Assembly: GCA_951804985.1 (NCBI GenBank)
Contig: OX638133.1
Span: 72,980,367 to 73,044,366, forward strand
From: Dryomyza anilis
Lineage: Eukaryota; Arthropoda; Insecta; Diptera; Dryomyzidae
Direction: 5' to 3'
Length of the DNA: 64,000 nucleotides
The position numbers and the translations under genes were made by a program. Of this stretch, positions 36,732 through 47,940 are shown in pieces. The stretch's first letter is position 1. Every line of letters starts with the position of its first letter. The notes under the pieces are model-generated. The model was not told the DNA's origin. It saw only the letters and a list, made by a program, of their open reading frames with translations, and did no database searches.

Positions 36732-37331
36732 CACCCAGTTGGGCGTCTTTCCCGCTGGCATATTCTTCAACCAGTTGTCAATGATGTGCACATATCCGCC
36801 GGCCGGCAGTTGTGTATTATCACCATTATCACCACCATTGCCACCAACAATAAATTGGAAATTAAATGGTATATGACAACCATTTGTCGTTTTATTGCCA
36901 TACATTTGCATTAGATAATCGATGGGCGAATAGGTCTCGATCATAAGAACACGCGTATCACCGCCATGTATCCGCTGATAGTCATCCAAAAGTTGACGCC
37001 ACTGATAGACCATATCCACGGTTTCGGGTTGATCTTGTGTATATTTATGCACGAGATATGCCGCATCATCTGGATCATCGGTAAGACCGCTGAGTGGTTC
37101 ATCGGGATAACGCCCTTCTGCATCGGGTAGAACTTCAAAACACCATGGTACTGCGTCCGAACGAAATCCGGCAACACCGCGATCCAGCCAATAGGTGAGC
37201 ACACGTTTCATCTGTGCGACGACGGCAGGATTACGATAATTCAGATCGGGTTGTTTAACCGCAAACTGATGCAAATAGTATTGCTGACGTTTGTCGTTCC
37301 ATTCCCAGGCGCCGCCACGAAAGCTTGAAAG
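36732..37331 (-). CDS. Maltase gene 1 exon 2
   Basis: 200 codons beginning [19 protein letters not shown] and ending AGKTPNWV before a GTATGT donor. It carries the nucleophile motif GFRSDAVPW and the acid/base motif VLMIETYSP. Two residues longer than the gene 2 exon because of a Gly/Asn-rich loop (GGNGGDNGDN). Confidence 0.92.
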
Positions 37332-38379
37332 CTGAAGAGAACACAGGTAATATTAGAGTATAATATAAAATGGTATCAATCGTAATGTGGTAAAGCGACT
37401 TCAAGGAACTTATAAATTTAATTAGACAGCGGAGTAAAGAACGACAGATCAAAGAAAAATGTTGGCATAAATATTACAGTATAATGTTTCATCACAATCT
37501 GTTACCTCGGAATAGTCTAATCGACATTAGTTATTCTGAAGTGATATTTCATCCACGACGTAAGGATTATTGTGTATTGTTATTGCTTTCTTCGATCCCT
37601 TATGTAGCGGTATATCGAACAAAATAACAATGTTGAGTTCACTTCATTACTTTCGCTAATGAAAGCAAAAATTCGTCTGTATTTTTGGGGTTTTTAAAAA
37701 GTTTCAGGTAGGACTAGATTAAGGGGCACTCATGATCTAGATTATTTCGTCACTATCATGCCAAATGGGCGAAAGTGTAATTTTTGACATTTGCGTATTT
37801 ATAATTTTTGAATGTTATTTTTCCTGAGATATACTGTGCCAAAATCGTGTGTGGTTTTGTTAGATATTTCTAGCCACAAAAGACAAAAACCAAAAGGGCG
37901 AATTCGAAAAATTTGAAAATGTTGTCATGCCAATAAGATGAATATTTTCGTTTTTGTTTGTATAAAATACAATAGTAGGCATTAATTGTTTATTTTTAAA
38001 GCACCAATCGATCATCATCATTATTTAAAATTTTTTTTTTTTTAATTTTTATCATTTGCATGAAAAATGTTTGGCAAATCGATGGGTGCTTTGAAAACAA
38101 ACAAAACATCACTATTTTATCTTGCATCAATAAGGAGTTATAGCAAAAAACAAAAATATTCTCCCTTTTGGCATGACGAAATTTACAATTTTTCTAATTT
38201 CTTCATTTTTTGCTATAACTCCTTATTGATGCAAGATAAAATAGTGATGTAAAGTCATTAATTATAGAAACCACATACAAAAATTCAAATGTATTCTATT
38301 AATTCCTTTTACGCTATTTCCTTTCAAATAGTTGAAATAGAAGTCAATAAATTTAGTATCAAATTTTCATAAAACTTAC
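37332..38379 (-). other. Maltase gene 1 intron 1
   Basis: A 1,048-bp intron with GTAAGT donor and TTCTCTTCAG acceptor. It holds a perfect 44-bp inverted repeat at 38107-38249 and otherwise AT-rich DNA. Confidence 0.8.
38107..38249. repeat. Perfect 44-bp inverted repeat, 55-base loop
   Basis: 38107-38150 (starting CATCACTATTTTATCTTGCA) is the exact reverse complement of 38206-38249. Transcribed as part of the maltase intron it would fold into a fully paired 44-bp stem. It could be a recent foldback, a template-switch product or a hairpin-RNA source. Confidence 0.92.
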
Positions 38380-38408
38380 CCAGTTATTGGGTGGCTTTCG
38401 TGTACCAT
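38380..38408 (-). CDS. Maltase gene 1 exon 1, stranded 3' remnant
   Basis: It codes for TRKPPNNW, the end of exon 1, then splices at GTAAGT (38379-38374). It lies 8.96 kb from the rest of its exon because of element 2. Positions 38405-38408 are the second TSD copy. Confidence 0.9.
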
Positions 38409-38969
38409 TGTTGTAATTAAAATGTCCGTTGCTTAGGCGTGAGGCCAAATGTCGCAACGTTCCATTTATAATTACCCATGATGTCCTACCAGAGAATGTC
38501 CAACGTCGAAGTTCCATTTTTATTAACCGAAATATTTCAAACAAGTCTTTTCTTTTAAGACATACTTTTATTTACTCTAAAGTTATATTTTAATATTAAC
38601 ATTATTGTTTACTACTGAACTACTGATTTACAACCAACAACTGACTTAAAATCTAACTTAAACTATTATATGGAGGCATGTTTCAAATCTAAATGTTCCG
38701 GCAGAGTGCCGTGCGCAAATTCCACTCACTATTTGCTTCCGTAAGGGAAAAGGCCCTTAGCCAATCATGCTGTTGCTGGTATTACCCAGCTTCGCTCATA
38801 CTGTTGCTAGTTCATTGGCTTGCTTGACTATGACACATATGTCCTACGTTGCACTTTACTGCAACGTAACGATAACTGCATGAAATAGTCATCGCGTAAA
38901 TAGGTCACGATACGTTTATAATATCAACGTATAGTGACTTACCAAAACACACTATGTTGACTTACAACA
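38409..38969 (-). repeat. Element 2 3' LTR
   Basis: 561 bp starting TGTTGTAATT and ending CTTACAACA on the plus strand; near-identical to 46805-47366. Confidence 0.95.
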
Positions 38970-38984
38970 TACCTCCACCCTTAT
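38970..38984 (-). promoter_or_regulatory. Element 2 polypurine tract
   Basis: The minus strand reads AAGGGTGGAGGTA immediately before the 3' LTR, in the position expected for plus-strand priming. Confidence 0.65.
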
Positions 38985-41429
38985 TTTAAGAAAAAATTAT
39001 TATTAAAATGAATAATAGTTTTTTCTTTTACATCATTAATATCATCATATAAAGCATTACTACTATAAAAAAAAATATGTATATAAATAAACTTAATAAT
39101 AGTTTTTTTTTTTCATCAATATACTATATTATTTGAAAATATAATGTATTTGGAGGTTAATAACCTAATTACTAAACAACAGTTACAATGCACAGAACGT
39201 TGCAGTTGACAAAACAGTAGTTGATCAGGTTACCGCTTTGCACTTGCTGCGTTTTGTGTTGTTCAGTTGTTATTTTTAATTATACATATCAGACATTATG
39301 CTTAATTTTTTGCAACGATTTGTTTACTTTAACTTTCTTTCTTATTTATATTGTTGAAGTTTTTAATATTTGTTCACTTTTACTTTTACTATATTCTACT
39401 TCCATTTTTCCTTATTTTTCTCTAGTTTACTTTAACTTACATTTTACTTTAATTTTCATCTAGTTTACTTTACTTTTATTTAATCAAATTTATTGTTACT
39501 TTATTGTAATTTTAATTTGTTCTCATTTTACTTTAATTTTCTTCATTTTACTTTAACTTTACTATATTTCCACTTCAACTTACATTCATTTTCTTTTACA
39601 TATTTATAATATTTTAATAACATTAACATGTCATAAACTGCTGCGATCGCTGGTTCTGTTACTCGTGTATATTATGTTGGCTGCATTTCTTCTCACCTTC
39701 CCTGTATAGAATGGACAATAGCTGATGTTCTTCGTCTTGATGTTAATTGCTTGAAATCTTCTTGTCGTCGATATTATTTAATTTTTTCGTCTTCGATATT
39801 GCTTTGTTTTTCTGACAAGTAAATCGTAATTTGTTGAGAGCGGATTTTAAAATGGATAATTTTGTAATCGTATATTTCTGGATCTTATTATAACTTGTCT
39901 TCCTCTAGCGAGTTCTTCTATCGATCAGGAATTAGTATCTTTTAATTATACATTGATGTTGTCGTGTGCATTTGACTTTGTTGTTTTAGTACAGGTTCGC
40001 ATTCACAGCTAATTAAGTGTATATGAAAAAGCTCCTTCAACTTATAATATTAGAGTGTTGTTTTGTGCTATAAAATTGCCATTTTTTTAATTATATGTAT
40101 GTAAAGATGTAAAATGTTGTTGTCTCATTATGGTACAATAGTCGCAACTTTGCATATTTTTCAAATTTCTACCTCCATATTTATAGTGTAGCTCCTTCTT
40201 TCTCTTAATAAATCATCTGATTGACGTCCAATTGTTGTCGTCCGCACCATAACTCTCACATGTTGTTTCATATGTCATTACATAACATTACCATTTCAGA
40301 CCTTTTCCCAACAAAACTAAACGATCATCGTTGACGCTCCTGAATTGTATTTCTCTATTTTGTAATTCTTCGTTTTCCCTTCGTCTATTTGTTACTTCTT
40401 CGTCTCTTCGTGTACGTCTTGTCCATTTCCAGAACCAGGATCATTAACTAAATACTATTATTACTTTACATTATAAAATCTTTAAATTGTATACATAATT
40501 TATTTTTAACATCTTCTATAACTTATTTCCATTTACGTTATCTTATATTAGAATATTGAATTACGTGTATATTTTATATATGTGTGTGTAAGTTACTATT
40601 ATTTTACTACATGTTTATTTATACTTTTAAAATCTTTAGTGTCTACTATTGTTATAACCTAATTATTCTTTATACAAATTCATTAGGAATCAATGCTAGT
40701 CATTTTCAATAAGTAATATTTAGCTATTTATTCGTGCACTAATTTCCGAATTTAATCATGTTCTTATAATTCATTTTTTACTCCCTACTCCGCATTACTC
40801 TTGGTATGCATTATATTTAAACCCATTGGGCTACTATGCACTTTCCCTTGACTCCTCTCCACACCATCTCGCACATGCTATCCGTTTATTATTATCTTTC
40901 ATATTCATATTAATTTTCGTGTTTTTTCTTATTTTTTTTTTTTTTTTTTCAGTATACATTATAACATACAAAATAACGTATCTCATTTCATTTGCATTAG
41001 TGCAGTGGTTCATATCGTTTGGTTCAATGCCATTGAGGTACTGACCTATCTCAATTGTAGTGACAATTTAAATTTTATTTTACTATGTTATAGCTCATCT
41101 AATATACTCATGCTTATCACCTTATTCATTATTAACTGTTATTAACCTTTGATATTTTCTTACTCATAATATCTTAAATTACTTTACTCCTTTATCTATT
41201 TTCCTTATAAAACATTTGTTAGTACATGATTCAATGCTAGTCACCTTTAAAATTAATACATAGCTATTTCCTCATGCACTAATCTATTTCAGTAATATTA
41301 AACACCTATTCCAAAAAAAAAAATCTTATATATGCGTAATTTATTCCATTCACCATTGTTTGCAGTATTATGCATTTAACATGATCTACATTATGTATTA
41401 TGATCATCATGAACTGTTTGTCACGTTAT
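38985..41429 (-). other. Element 2 long non-coding 3' region
   Basis: About 2.45 kb between the pol stop and the polypurine tract. It has no env-like frame on the element strand. The plus strand is strongly pyrimidine-rich, with loose repeats of TTTACTTTAACTT/TTTACTTTAATTTTC at about 39,310-39,600; the RNA would therefore be A/G-rich. It may be a decayed env region or a structural/packaging segment. Confidence 0.7.
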
Positions 41430-43981
41430 TTATTTCGTTATATTTTCTTCAAAATTGTATGCTTTTAATAAGTTGTTATGGAATTTTTTACCTTTACCTT
41501 TGATAGAAATCATTGTCGTTACAGGACTTACTATCGAAAGTACCTCGTACGGTCCTACCCAAATAGGTGAAAATTTATTCTTTCTATTCTGATTCTTTAA
41601 CAAAATTTTATCGCCTACGCTAAATATTTTTGGGTGTAATGTGCTATCATAGATTTGTTTAGATTTTTCTTTTGCTTTCTCTTGATTCTCTCTCACGATT
41701 TCGTGTGTGCGTTGAATTTGGTATTTTAATAACTTGTTGTAATCATCGGTATTATATACTGGTGAACATTTTCGCTTTAGATTTGTTGGCATATCAAAGT
41801 CGTACCCATATAAAGTACGGAATGGAGTTTGCCCCGTGGACATATGCACTGTGTTATTGTGCACATGCATTGCTGAATTTAACCATTGGTCCCAGTTTGA
41901 CCCATCTTCTTTTGAAAAATTCCTTAGATATTCTGCTAACGGACGATGGCTTCTTTCTAAAGACCCATTAGCTTGTGGATGATATGGCGTAATATGTAAC
42001 TTTTTAATTCCTAATAATTTACAAGTATCTGAAAATAGTTTTGAGACGAAATTTGAACCATTGTCCGTTACTAATACTTTCGGTATATTATGACGTGTAA
42101 TGATTTCGTCGTAAAATGCTTTTGCTACTGTGTTCGCTTCTGCATCCGGTATGGCTACGCAGCACATGTATTTTGAAAAATCATCTTGAAAAGTTAATAT
42201 ATATTTATTTCCAGATATAGTTTCCGGTAAAATACCTACAAGATCCATGTATACTTTATCGAATGGTCGTACAGGCGTATCAGTTAAAACCATTGGCATT
42301 TTAGTAAGCCTAGAACTTTTATTTACTTGGCATTTATGACAATTCTTAACGTAATCTTTTATTTCTTTTTGCATACCTTTCCACTTAAATTGTTTTCTGA
42401 TTCTAAAATATGTTTTCACTGCGCCCTGGTGACCCCCTAATGCTGAGTCATGAAAGTCTTTTATAACAGTTTTAATTTCCTCTGGGTCAGTTAATAGTAG
42501 ACTTGAGTTTAATTCGTTCTTGGTGTCTGTTGTTATTTCATCCAGTACTGGCGTGCTCACTTGTTGTTTGGTTTTTGAAATTTGATTATCTAATTTATTC
42601 TGTGTGGTCTTAGACCGTGTTTGGACCGCAGTAATATCTGGTTCTGGATGTGGAATTCTACTTAAAGCATCTGCGTTCAAATTCTGTTTACCTGGTTTGT
42701 AAGATATTTCGTAATCATATTCTGATAATTTATGCCTGAAACGGGCTAACCTTGATGTCTGATCTTTGAGATTTGCTGTGCTACGTAATGGTTGATGATC
42801 TGTATAAATTTGAAAATGTCGTCCTAGAAGATAAGCTCTAAAATTTTTCGTTGCCCAGACTATAGCTAAAAATTCCCTTTCAATGGTGGAGTAATTTTTT
42901 TCTGCTCCATTTAATGCCCTACTAGCAAATGCGATTGGTCGGTCGCTCCCTACGTTGCCCTGCGATAACACTGCGCCTATTGCTTCGTTACTTGCATCCG
43001 TTGTAAGTAAAAAAGGTTTTGTAAAGTCTGGATATGCGAGAATTGGTGGCGAAATTATTGATTCTTTGAGTTTAATAAATGAATTTTGACAATCGTCAGT
43101 CCATGTGAATTTAACATCTTTCCTAAGTAAATTATTAATTGGTAATGATAATTTCGCCATATTGCCTATGAATTTTCTATAATAATTAATTAATCCCAAA
43201 AACGCTTGTACTTCTTTTTTATTTCTTGGCACCGGAATATTTTTTACGCATTCGACCTTAGAGGGGTCTGGCAGCGCCCCTAGTTCCGAACATTTATGTC
43301 CTAAATATATAACTTCGCGACGTAAAAACTGACATTTTTCTGTATTTAATTTTAAATTGTGTTCCCTTAATTTCTGCAATACTCTACTCAACCTAAGCTC
43401 ATGTTCAGCTAAATTCTTTCCGTACACCACTATATCATCAAGGTAAACAAAGCAATCGATACCCTGTAAACCTGTTAATATGTGGTTCATTATTCTTTGG
43501 AAGGTCGCTGGTGCACCTGTTAAGCCAAATGGCATTCTGTTAAATTCGAAATGACCCAGTCCTGTACTAAAAGCTGTTTTTTCTTTATCTCTTTCTTCTA
43601 CTAAAACCTGATGATAACCGCTTGCTAAATCTAAGGTTGAAAAATATCTACTATGTCCTAACTGATCTAATATCTCGTCTATCCGAGGAATCGGAAATAC
43701 TTGTTTAACTGTTACATCATTTAGTTTACGAAAATCTATTACTAATCTCCATTTTTTGCTACCTTCCTTACCACTCTTTTTTGGTACCAACAATAACGGT
43801 GAATTCCAAGGTGAGGTACTCGGCGATATAATGCCGTCATCTAACATTTTTCCTACCTGTCTATTAATTTCTTCCCTATGAGTGTGGGGTAGCTTATATT
43901 GTTTCTGATTAATTGGCGTTTGGTTCCACTGTGTAGTTATTTCATGTTTAAGCGCTGGCGTGTATGTTAATTCATCGCCAT
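41430..43981 (-). CDS. Element 2 Pol: reverse transcriptase, RNase H, integrase
   Basis: The frame is open from inside the end of gag-PR; the first ATG is at 43847, but the conserved RT start lies upstream (DELTYTPALKHEI, then INQKQYKLPHTHREEINRQ), so the true frame begins before that ATG. In order: YFSTLDLASGYHQV, the RT site FVYLDDIVVYG, RNase H (TTDASNEAIGAVLSQG, YTDHQPLRS), the integrase HHCC finger (HQGAV...CHKCQ), and acidic residues in MDLVGILPE, VTDNGSNFVS and NGSLERSHR, then a WVGPYEVL module. The frame is -1 relative to gag-PR, so expression needs a frameshift or a base was lost near 43,995. Confidence 0.92.
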
Positions 43982-45976
43982 CTAAATGAAAAACATCATG
44001 ATAAGAAACACACAGATTTTGTAAATTTTAATTTCCTCTAATAATTTGTTAATTCTGTTTGTAATATTTACTGAATTTATGCTGTTTATTGTAGAATTAT
44101 TGGTATCCGATTCTTTATACTGATTAAAATTCGAAAATTTTGGTTTAAAAGTACTGTCTATTATAATTTCTTTTTCTGTAGCATTTAAAACTGAAACATA
44201 AACTCTATTTTTGCTAACATTCGATATGCTTTCGCCCAAATATACTCCTGGAAAAATTTCCTGTTTATGAATTAATACGATTGGAATTTTTGTTTTTAAA
44301 TGTAATGATACAATCTTTGCGGTTCTCGCTTGAATTTTTATTTGTTGATTAAAAAAAATATTCTGTATTTCTGTCTGTGATTTCATGGGTAGTTTTATAA
44401 TATGATTTTTATGTTTATCAAAGAATGTTATTGTTTTGTCTATCGCATTTATTACAGATCGATTCCAAAAATTGTCACGTCCGATTATTCCGTCAGCTGG
44501 TACTCCTTGTTCAAGTGACACTGCGTGTAACAATAAACTTAAGCGCCTTATGTTCCTATGTTGGATTTTGGTGGAACCTAATGTTCTAACGCACCCACCA
44601 AAAGCTCCCTTTAAATCCTTTTGTATACTCTCGTTAAAGTCTGGTAAACTTGTCATTGCATTTTCTTTTACTATACTGGCATCAGCTCCTGAGTCTACTA
44701 GTAAAATAAGTCTTCCATTTTTAGCTGCCTCGCAAGGTACTTCAATGAAAACGTCACTTACATTAGTTAAAACCGAGCTATCTCCATGTCCACTGCATAT
44801 TATGCGATCACCTTCATCTTCCTTTAATTCATATTTTAATTCATTGGTCTCCTCTGTTCTACGGAAATTTAATGGAGTAGTAAATTCAACCACAGTCTCT
44901 TCCGACGTCCGATCTACCATTCCTAACTCTATCGGCCTTATCTTACTATTATTATGGAGTCTCCAGTTTTCTGGCCTAGACTGAGCCCCTTGTGTATCAT
45001 GATTATAATTATTATTTCCTGCTGATTCAAATTTTCTTTTTGCGTGGCAATTAACTATTTTATGCCCCTGTGTATCCCTCCATGAATATTTCATATTACT
45101 TGTATTATTTTTCCCGTTATACATCTTATTATCCATATTAACAAAATTGCCAATATTATTATTAGCACATATACAATTAGATTCGTGACCATAAGCTCCA
45201 CATTCGTAGCAGAACGGCGTATTTTTCCTAATAATACAATCGTCCCTAGTATGCCCAAATTTACTACAAAATGAACATGTTGGAACACTCCTTTTATAGT
45301 TACTTTTATTATTATTTATTTGTTGCAATTTATTTTCCGACTGAGTGTTCTCTAATTTAGTTTTTTCTATATAATTATATTCATCCTCTTCCGACCTTGG
45401 ACTTCGCTGCATAAGAGCCTGCACATTTAAAGCTTCTTCCAACAATGTATCTAATGTTTCTGACTTACTACCCAACAGTACAACTTTTATCGTTCGATCC
45501 CTCACCCCTACTTTAAAAGAGATCAACACTGAACTCTGTAATTCCAAACTGAATACGTCATCTTCACTTATCTTTTTACTGTATTTTTTACTTGCAATTT
45601 CCAAAGCCATGGATTGCAACTCATCTAATCGTCTCCCAAACGCTCTCAAACTCTCTTTACTATTTTGATAAGCTTTTTTAATCTCTTTTAGTACTGAATC
45701 TAAAGAAATTTCTTTTAAGTACGTATTTTTTAACAACTCGTATAATTCTTCTATTTTTTGAAACTGTTTTGTCCTCACTAATTTATATGCATCTCCCTCC
45801 AAACGTAACCTAACACATTTTATAAATTCCTCACTATCTGATTCTTTAATTTTTAACTTTGCTGTTTCACAACATTCAATAAATTTATACAATTCTGTTT
45901 CTAATAATGGAGATTCCGCCCCAGAAAAGTAAGGAACAACGTAATGAACGCGTTTCAATACATTTTCAGTACCCAT
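43982..45976 (-). CDS. Element 2 Gag-protease
   Basis: A 664-codon frame. Residues about 1-200 form a capsid-like helical domain (HYVVPYFSGAESPLLETEL...). Two zinc knuckles follow, CSFCSKFGHTRDDC and CYECGAYGHESNC, for RNA packaging. The aspartic protease site is LILLVDSGADASIV near residue 420, with IIGRDNFW as the second half. Protease fused in frame to Gag and split from RT differs from the usual gag / PR-RT-IN layout. The C-terminal tail reads into the start of the RT linker in the wrong frame. Confidence 0.9.
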   Translation of the reverse strand: MGTENVLKRVHYVVPYFSGAESPLLETELYKFIECCETAKLKIKESDSEEFIKCVRLRLEGDAYKLVRTKQFQKIEELYELLKNTYLKEISLDSVLKEIKKAYQNSKESLRAFGRRLDELQSMALEIASKKYSKKISEDDVFSLELQSSVLISFKVGVRDRTIKVVLLGSKSETLDTLLEEALNVQALMQRSPRSEEDEYNYIEKTKLENTQSENKLQQINNNKSNYKRSVPTCSFCSKFGHTRDDCIIRKNTPFCYECGAYGHESNCICANNNIGNFVNMDNKMYNGKNNTSNMKYSWRDTQGHKIVNCHAKRKFESAGNNNYNHDTQGAQSRPENWRLHNNSKIRPIELGMVDRTSEETVVEFTTPLNFRRTEETNELKYELKEDEGDRIICSGHGDSSVLTNVSDVFIEVPCEAAKNGRLILLVDSGADASIVKENAMTSLPDFNESIQKDLKGAFGGCVRTLGSTKIQHRNIRRLSLLLHAVSLEQGVPADGIIGRDNFWNRSVINAIDKTITFFDKHKNHIIKLPMKSQTEIQNIFFNQQIKIQARTAKIVSLHLKTKIPIVLIHKQEIFPGVYLGESISNVSKNRVYVSVLNATEKEIIIDSTFKPKFSNFNQYKESDTNNSTINSINSVNITNRINKLLEEIKIYKICVFLIMMFFI

Positions 45977-46780
45977 TATTAGTGTTTCTTATTTTTCCAT
46001 TTACTTAATTATATAATTCACTATGCCTTTTTTAATTAAATTATTTATTTTGTTTTTACTAGTTTCATATTAAATAAACTTTTAACCATTTTTTAATTTA
46101 TCTATTAAATTTTTTACAAATATTGTTTATCTCATTTTTATGTTTCATTATTTAAACTTTTTAATCTATATTTCCAAATCATATCAACATGTAATTTATG
46201 AATACTGAATTAATTTATTTATTGCATCTAATTTGGTTAAAATTTTCCAGTTTTGTTTTTAATTAATTTCGCAACATTATGAAAACATTACTGTAACAAA
46301 ATTCTTATGTTATTCAATTTATTTAAATTCACAATTTTATTAATTATTATCATTTAATGACTCAAACTATTCTATATTGTTTCACTATTACTTTAAATGT
46401 GCTTTAATATATCATTTAAACAATTTTATAAAACATTTAGTTTACTTATTTAATTTTCTGATTTATCAAATTATATCATTTATGTTATTCATTTCTCAAT
46501 TTTATTTCACAATTAATTTCAAAATGTTCCATTGTTTTTTCATTTTTTAAATGTCAATTTTCACAATCCCATGATTTTTACTTATTACAACTCTCAAACA
46601 TGTCTCTTGTTTTATATCACAAATTTACAAAATGTTATTTTTTTTTTACCGCTCACATTTTTTTTCACTATTTTTCACAATACTCACAAATGTAAAAAAT
46701 ATTTTCCCTGATCATAAATATTTATTTCTTCCAATATTAATCTCCATCCAGTCCTTCTCGTCCCTTGGGAGTTGATGTAT
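45977..46780 (-). other. Element 2 5' leader
   Basis: About 800 bp of AT-rich sequence between the primer-binding site and the Gag start. No frame seen; it probably contains the packaging signal. Confidence 0.6.
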
Positions 46781-46802
46781 GGTTCGAAAACCGGCTGCGC
46801 CA
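46781..46802 (-). promoter_or_regulatory. Element 2 primer-binding site (tRNA-Ser type)
   Basis: Two bases after the 5' LTR the minus strand reads TGGCGCAGCCGG followed by TTTTCGAACC. The complement has the shape of a tRNA 3' half (T-loop GGTTCGAA, acceptor ending GCGCCA), giving about 22 bases of complementarity. The serine identity follows from the known gypsy-group primer TGGCGCAG. Confidence 0.8.
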
Positions 46803-46804
46803 AA

Positions 46805-47366
46805 TGTTGTAATTAAAAATGTCCGTTGCTTAGGCGAGAGGCCAAATGTCGCAACGTTCCATTTATAATTACCCATGATGTCCTACCAGAGAATGTCCAA
46901 CGTCGAAGTTCCATTTTTATTAACCGAAATATTTCAAACAAGTCTTTTCTTTTAAGACATACTTTTATTTACTCTAAAGTTATATTTTAATATTAACATT
47001 ATTGTTTACTACTGAACTACTGATTTACAACCAACAACTGACTTAAAATCTAACTTAAACTATTATATGGAGGCATGTTTCAAATCTAAATGTTCCGGCA
47101 GAGTGCCGTGCGCAAATTCCACTCACTATTTGCTTCCGTAAGGGAAAAGGCCCTTAGCCAATCATGCTGCTGCTGGTATTACCCAGCTTCGCTCATACTG
47201 TTGCTAGTTCATTGGCTTGCTTGACTATGACACATATGTCCTACGTTGCACTTTACTGCAACGTAACGATAACTGCATGAAATAGTCATCGCGTAAATAG
47301 GTCACGATACGTTTATAATATCAACGTATAGTGACTTACCAAAACACACTATGTTGACTTACAACA
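46805..47366 (-). repeat. Element 2 5' LTR
   Basis: 562 bp; one extra A near its start and two substitutions separate it from 38409-38969. Confidence 0.95.
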
Positions 47367-47875
47367 CCATCCTCCTGGACATAACCATCATGCCACACAT
47401 AGTAATCCTCGTAACCCTTTTCGCGATTCACCGACTTCTGGAACCAAACATTCTCATCACTCGAATGATTGGGAACAAAATCCAAGATAATTTTTAAGTC
47501 ACGAGCATTAGCCTCACGTATCAACTCATCGAAATCATCCAAAGTACCATATTCAGGATTTATATCAAAGAAATCAGCAACATCATAACCAAAATCCACC
47601 ATGGGTGAAGCGAAAATCGGCGATAACCATGTAGCTGTCACACCGAGCTCTTTCAAATAGTCCAACTTGGAGATGATGCCTTTTAGATCACCGATACCAT
47701 CGCCATTCGAGTCCATAAAAGAGCGTGGATAGATTTGATAGAATTGTGCGACCTGCCACCAGTCACGTGTAGCGGTTTTGGTTTCAGCAATGCCACCCGT
47801 GCCGCTGCATGCCTGCGCATAGTGCTGCTGTTGGTAGATCAGCACACTGCACAAGATCACTGCAAGGATCCTCAT
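47367..47875 (-). CDS. Maltase gene 1 exon 1, 5' part
   Basis: It encodes the signal peptide and N-terminal barrel through [10 protein letters not shown] (first 170 residues or so), including [20 protein letters not shown] and [14 protein letters not shown]. The start ATG at 47873-47875 gives the best signal peptide and matches the start used in gene 2. The exon is cut at 47367 by the LTR; the last four bases are one copy of the TSD. Confidence 0.92.
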
Positions 47876-47940
47876 TTTGTTGAAAATTTTAATTCAATAT
47901 TTTACAAAACGAACTACCACATTAGATTTAAATAATTAAC

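Larger units (their letters stand above)
38409..47366 (-). mobile_element. Complete Ty3/gypsy LTR retrotransposon inside maltase exon 1 (element 2)
   Basis: 8,958 bp, minus strand (same sense as the gene), with LTRs of 561 and 562 bp, ends TGTTGTAA/TTACAACA and TSD CCAT at 38405-38408 and 47367-47370. I see about three differences between the LTRs (one indel, two substitutions), so the insertion is young. It has an 828-bp leader, gag-protease, RT-RNase H-integrase, and an unusually long 2.46-kb non-coding 3' segment instead of env. The tRNA-Ser-type primer site and RT style place it among gypsy-group elements; the exact lineage is not assigned. Confidence 0.95.
30646..47875 (-). pseudogene. 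Maltase (GH13 alpha-glucosidase) gene 1, exon 1 interrupted by an LTR retrotransposon
   Basis: Six-exon gene for a secreted alpha-glucosidase that hydrolyses maltose and sucrose. Exons: 47875-47367 plus 38404-38380 (one exon split by element 2), 37331-36732, 36661-36554, 31324-30981, 30931-30791, 30709-30646, all with GT/AG borders. Omitting element 2 and one TSD copy gives 1,791 bp, an uninterrupted 596 codons plus stop. Signal peptide about 1-22 ([12 protein letters not shown]...). GH13 motifs: DFVPNH; GFRSDA with nucleophile Asp237; IETYSP with acid/base Glu310; MGNHD with Asp383. The Ser just before the nucleophile replaces the Val seen in gene 2. As sequenced, the frame would leave the gene after about 170 residues and end a few codons into the LTR, so this allele is presumably null unless the insert is spliced out. 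Confidence 0.9.

Noticed and set aside
39221..39463. An 80-codon hydrophobic plus-strand protein, possibly a remnant env
   Set aside because: It is antisense to element 2, in T-rich low-complexity sequence, and has no env features.
44436..44984. A 182-codon plus-strand gene
   Set aside because: It is the antisense shadow of the Gag-protease frame of element 2.
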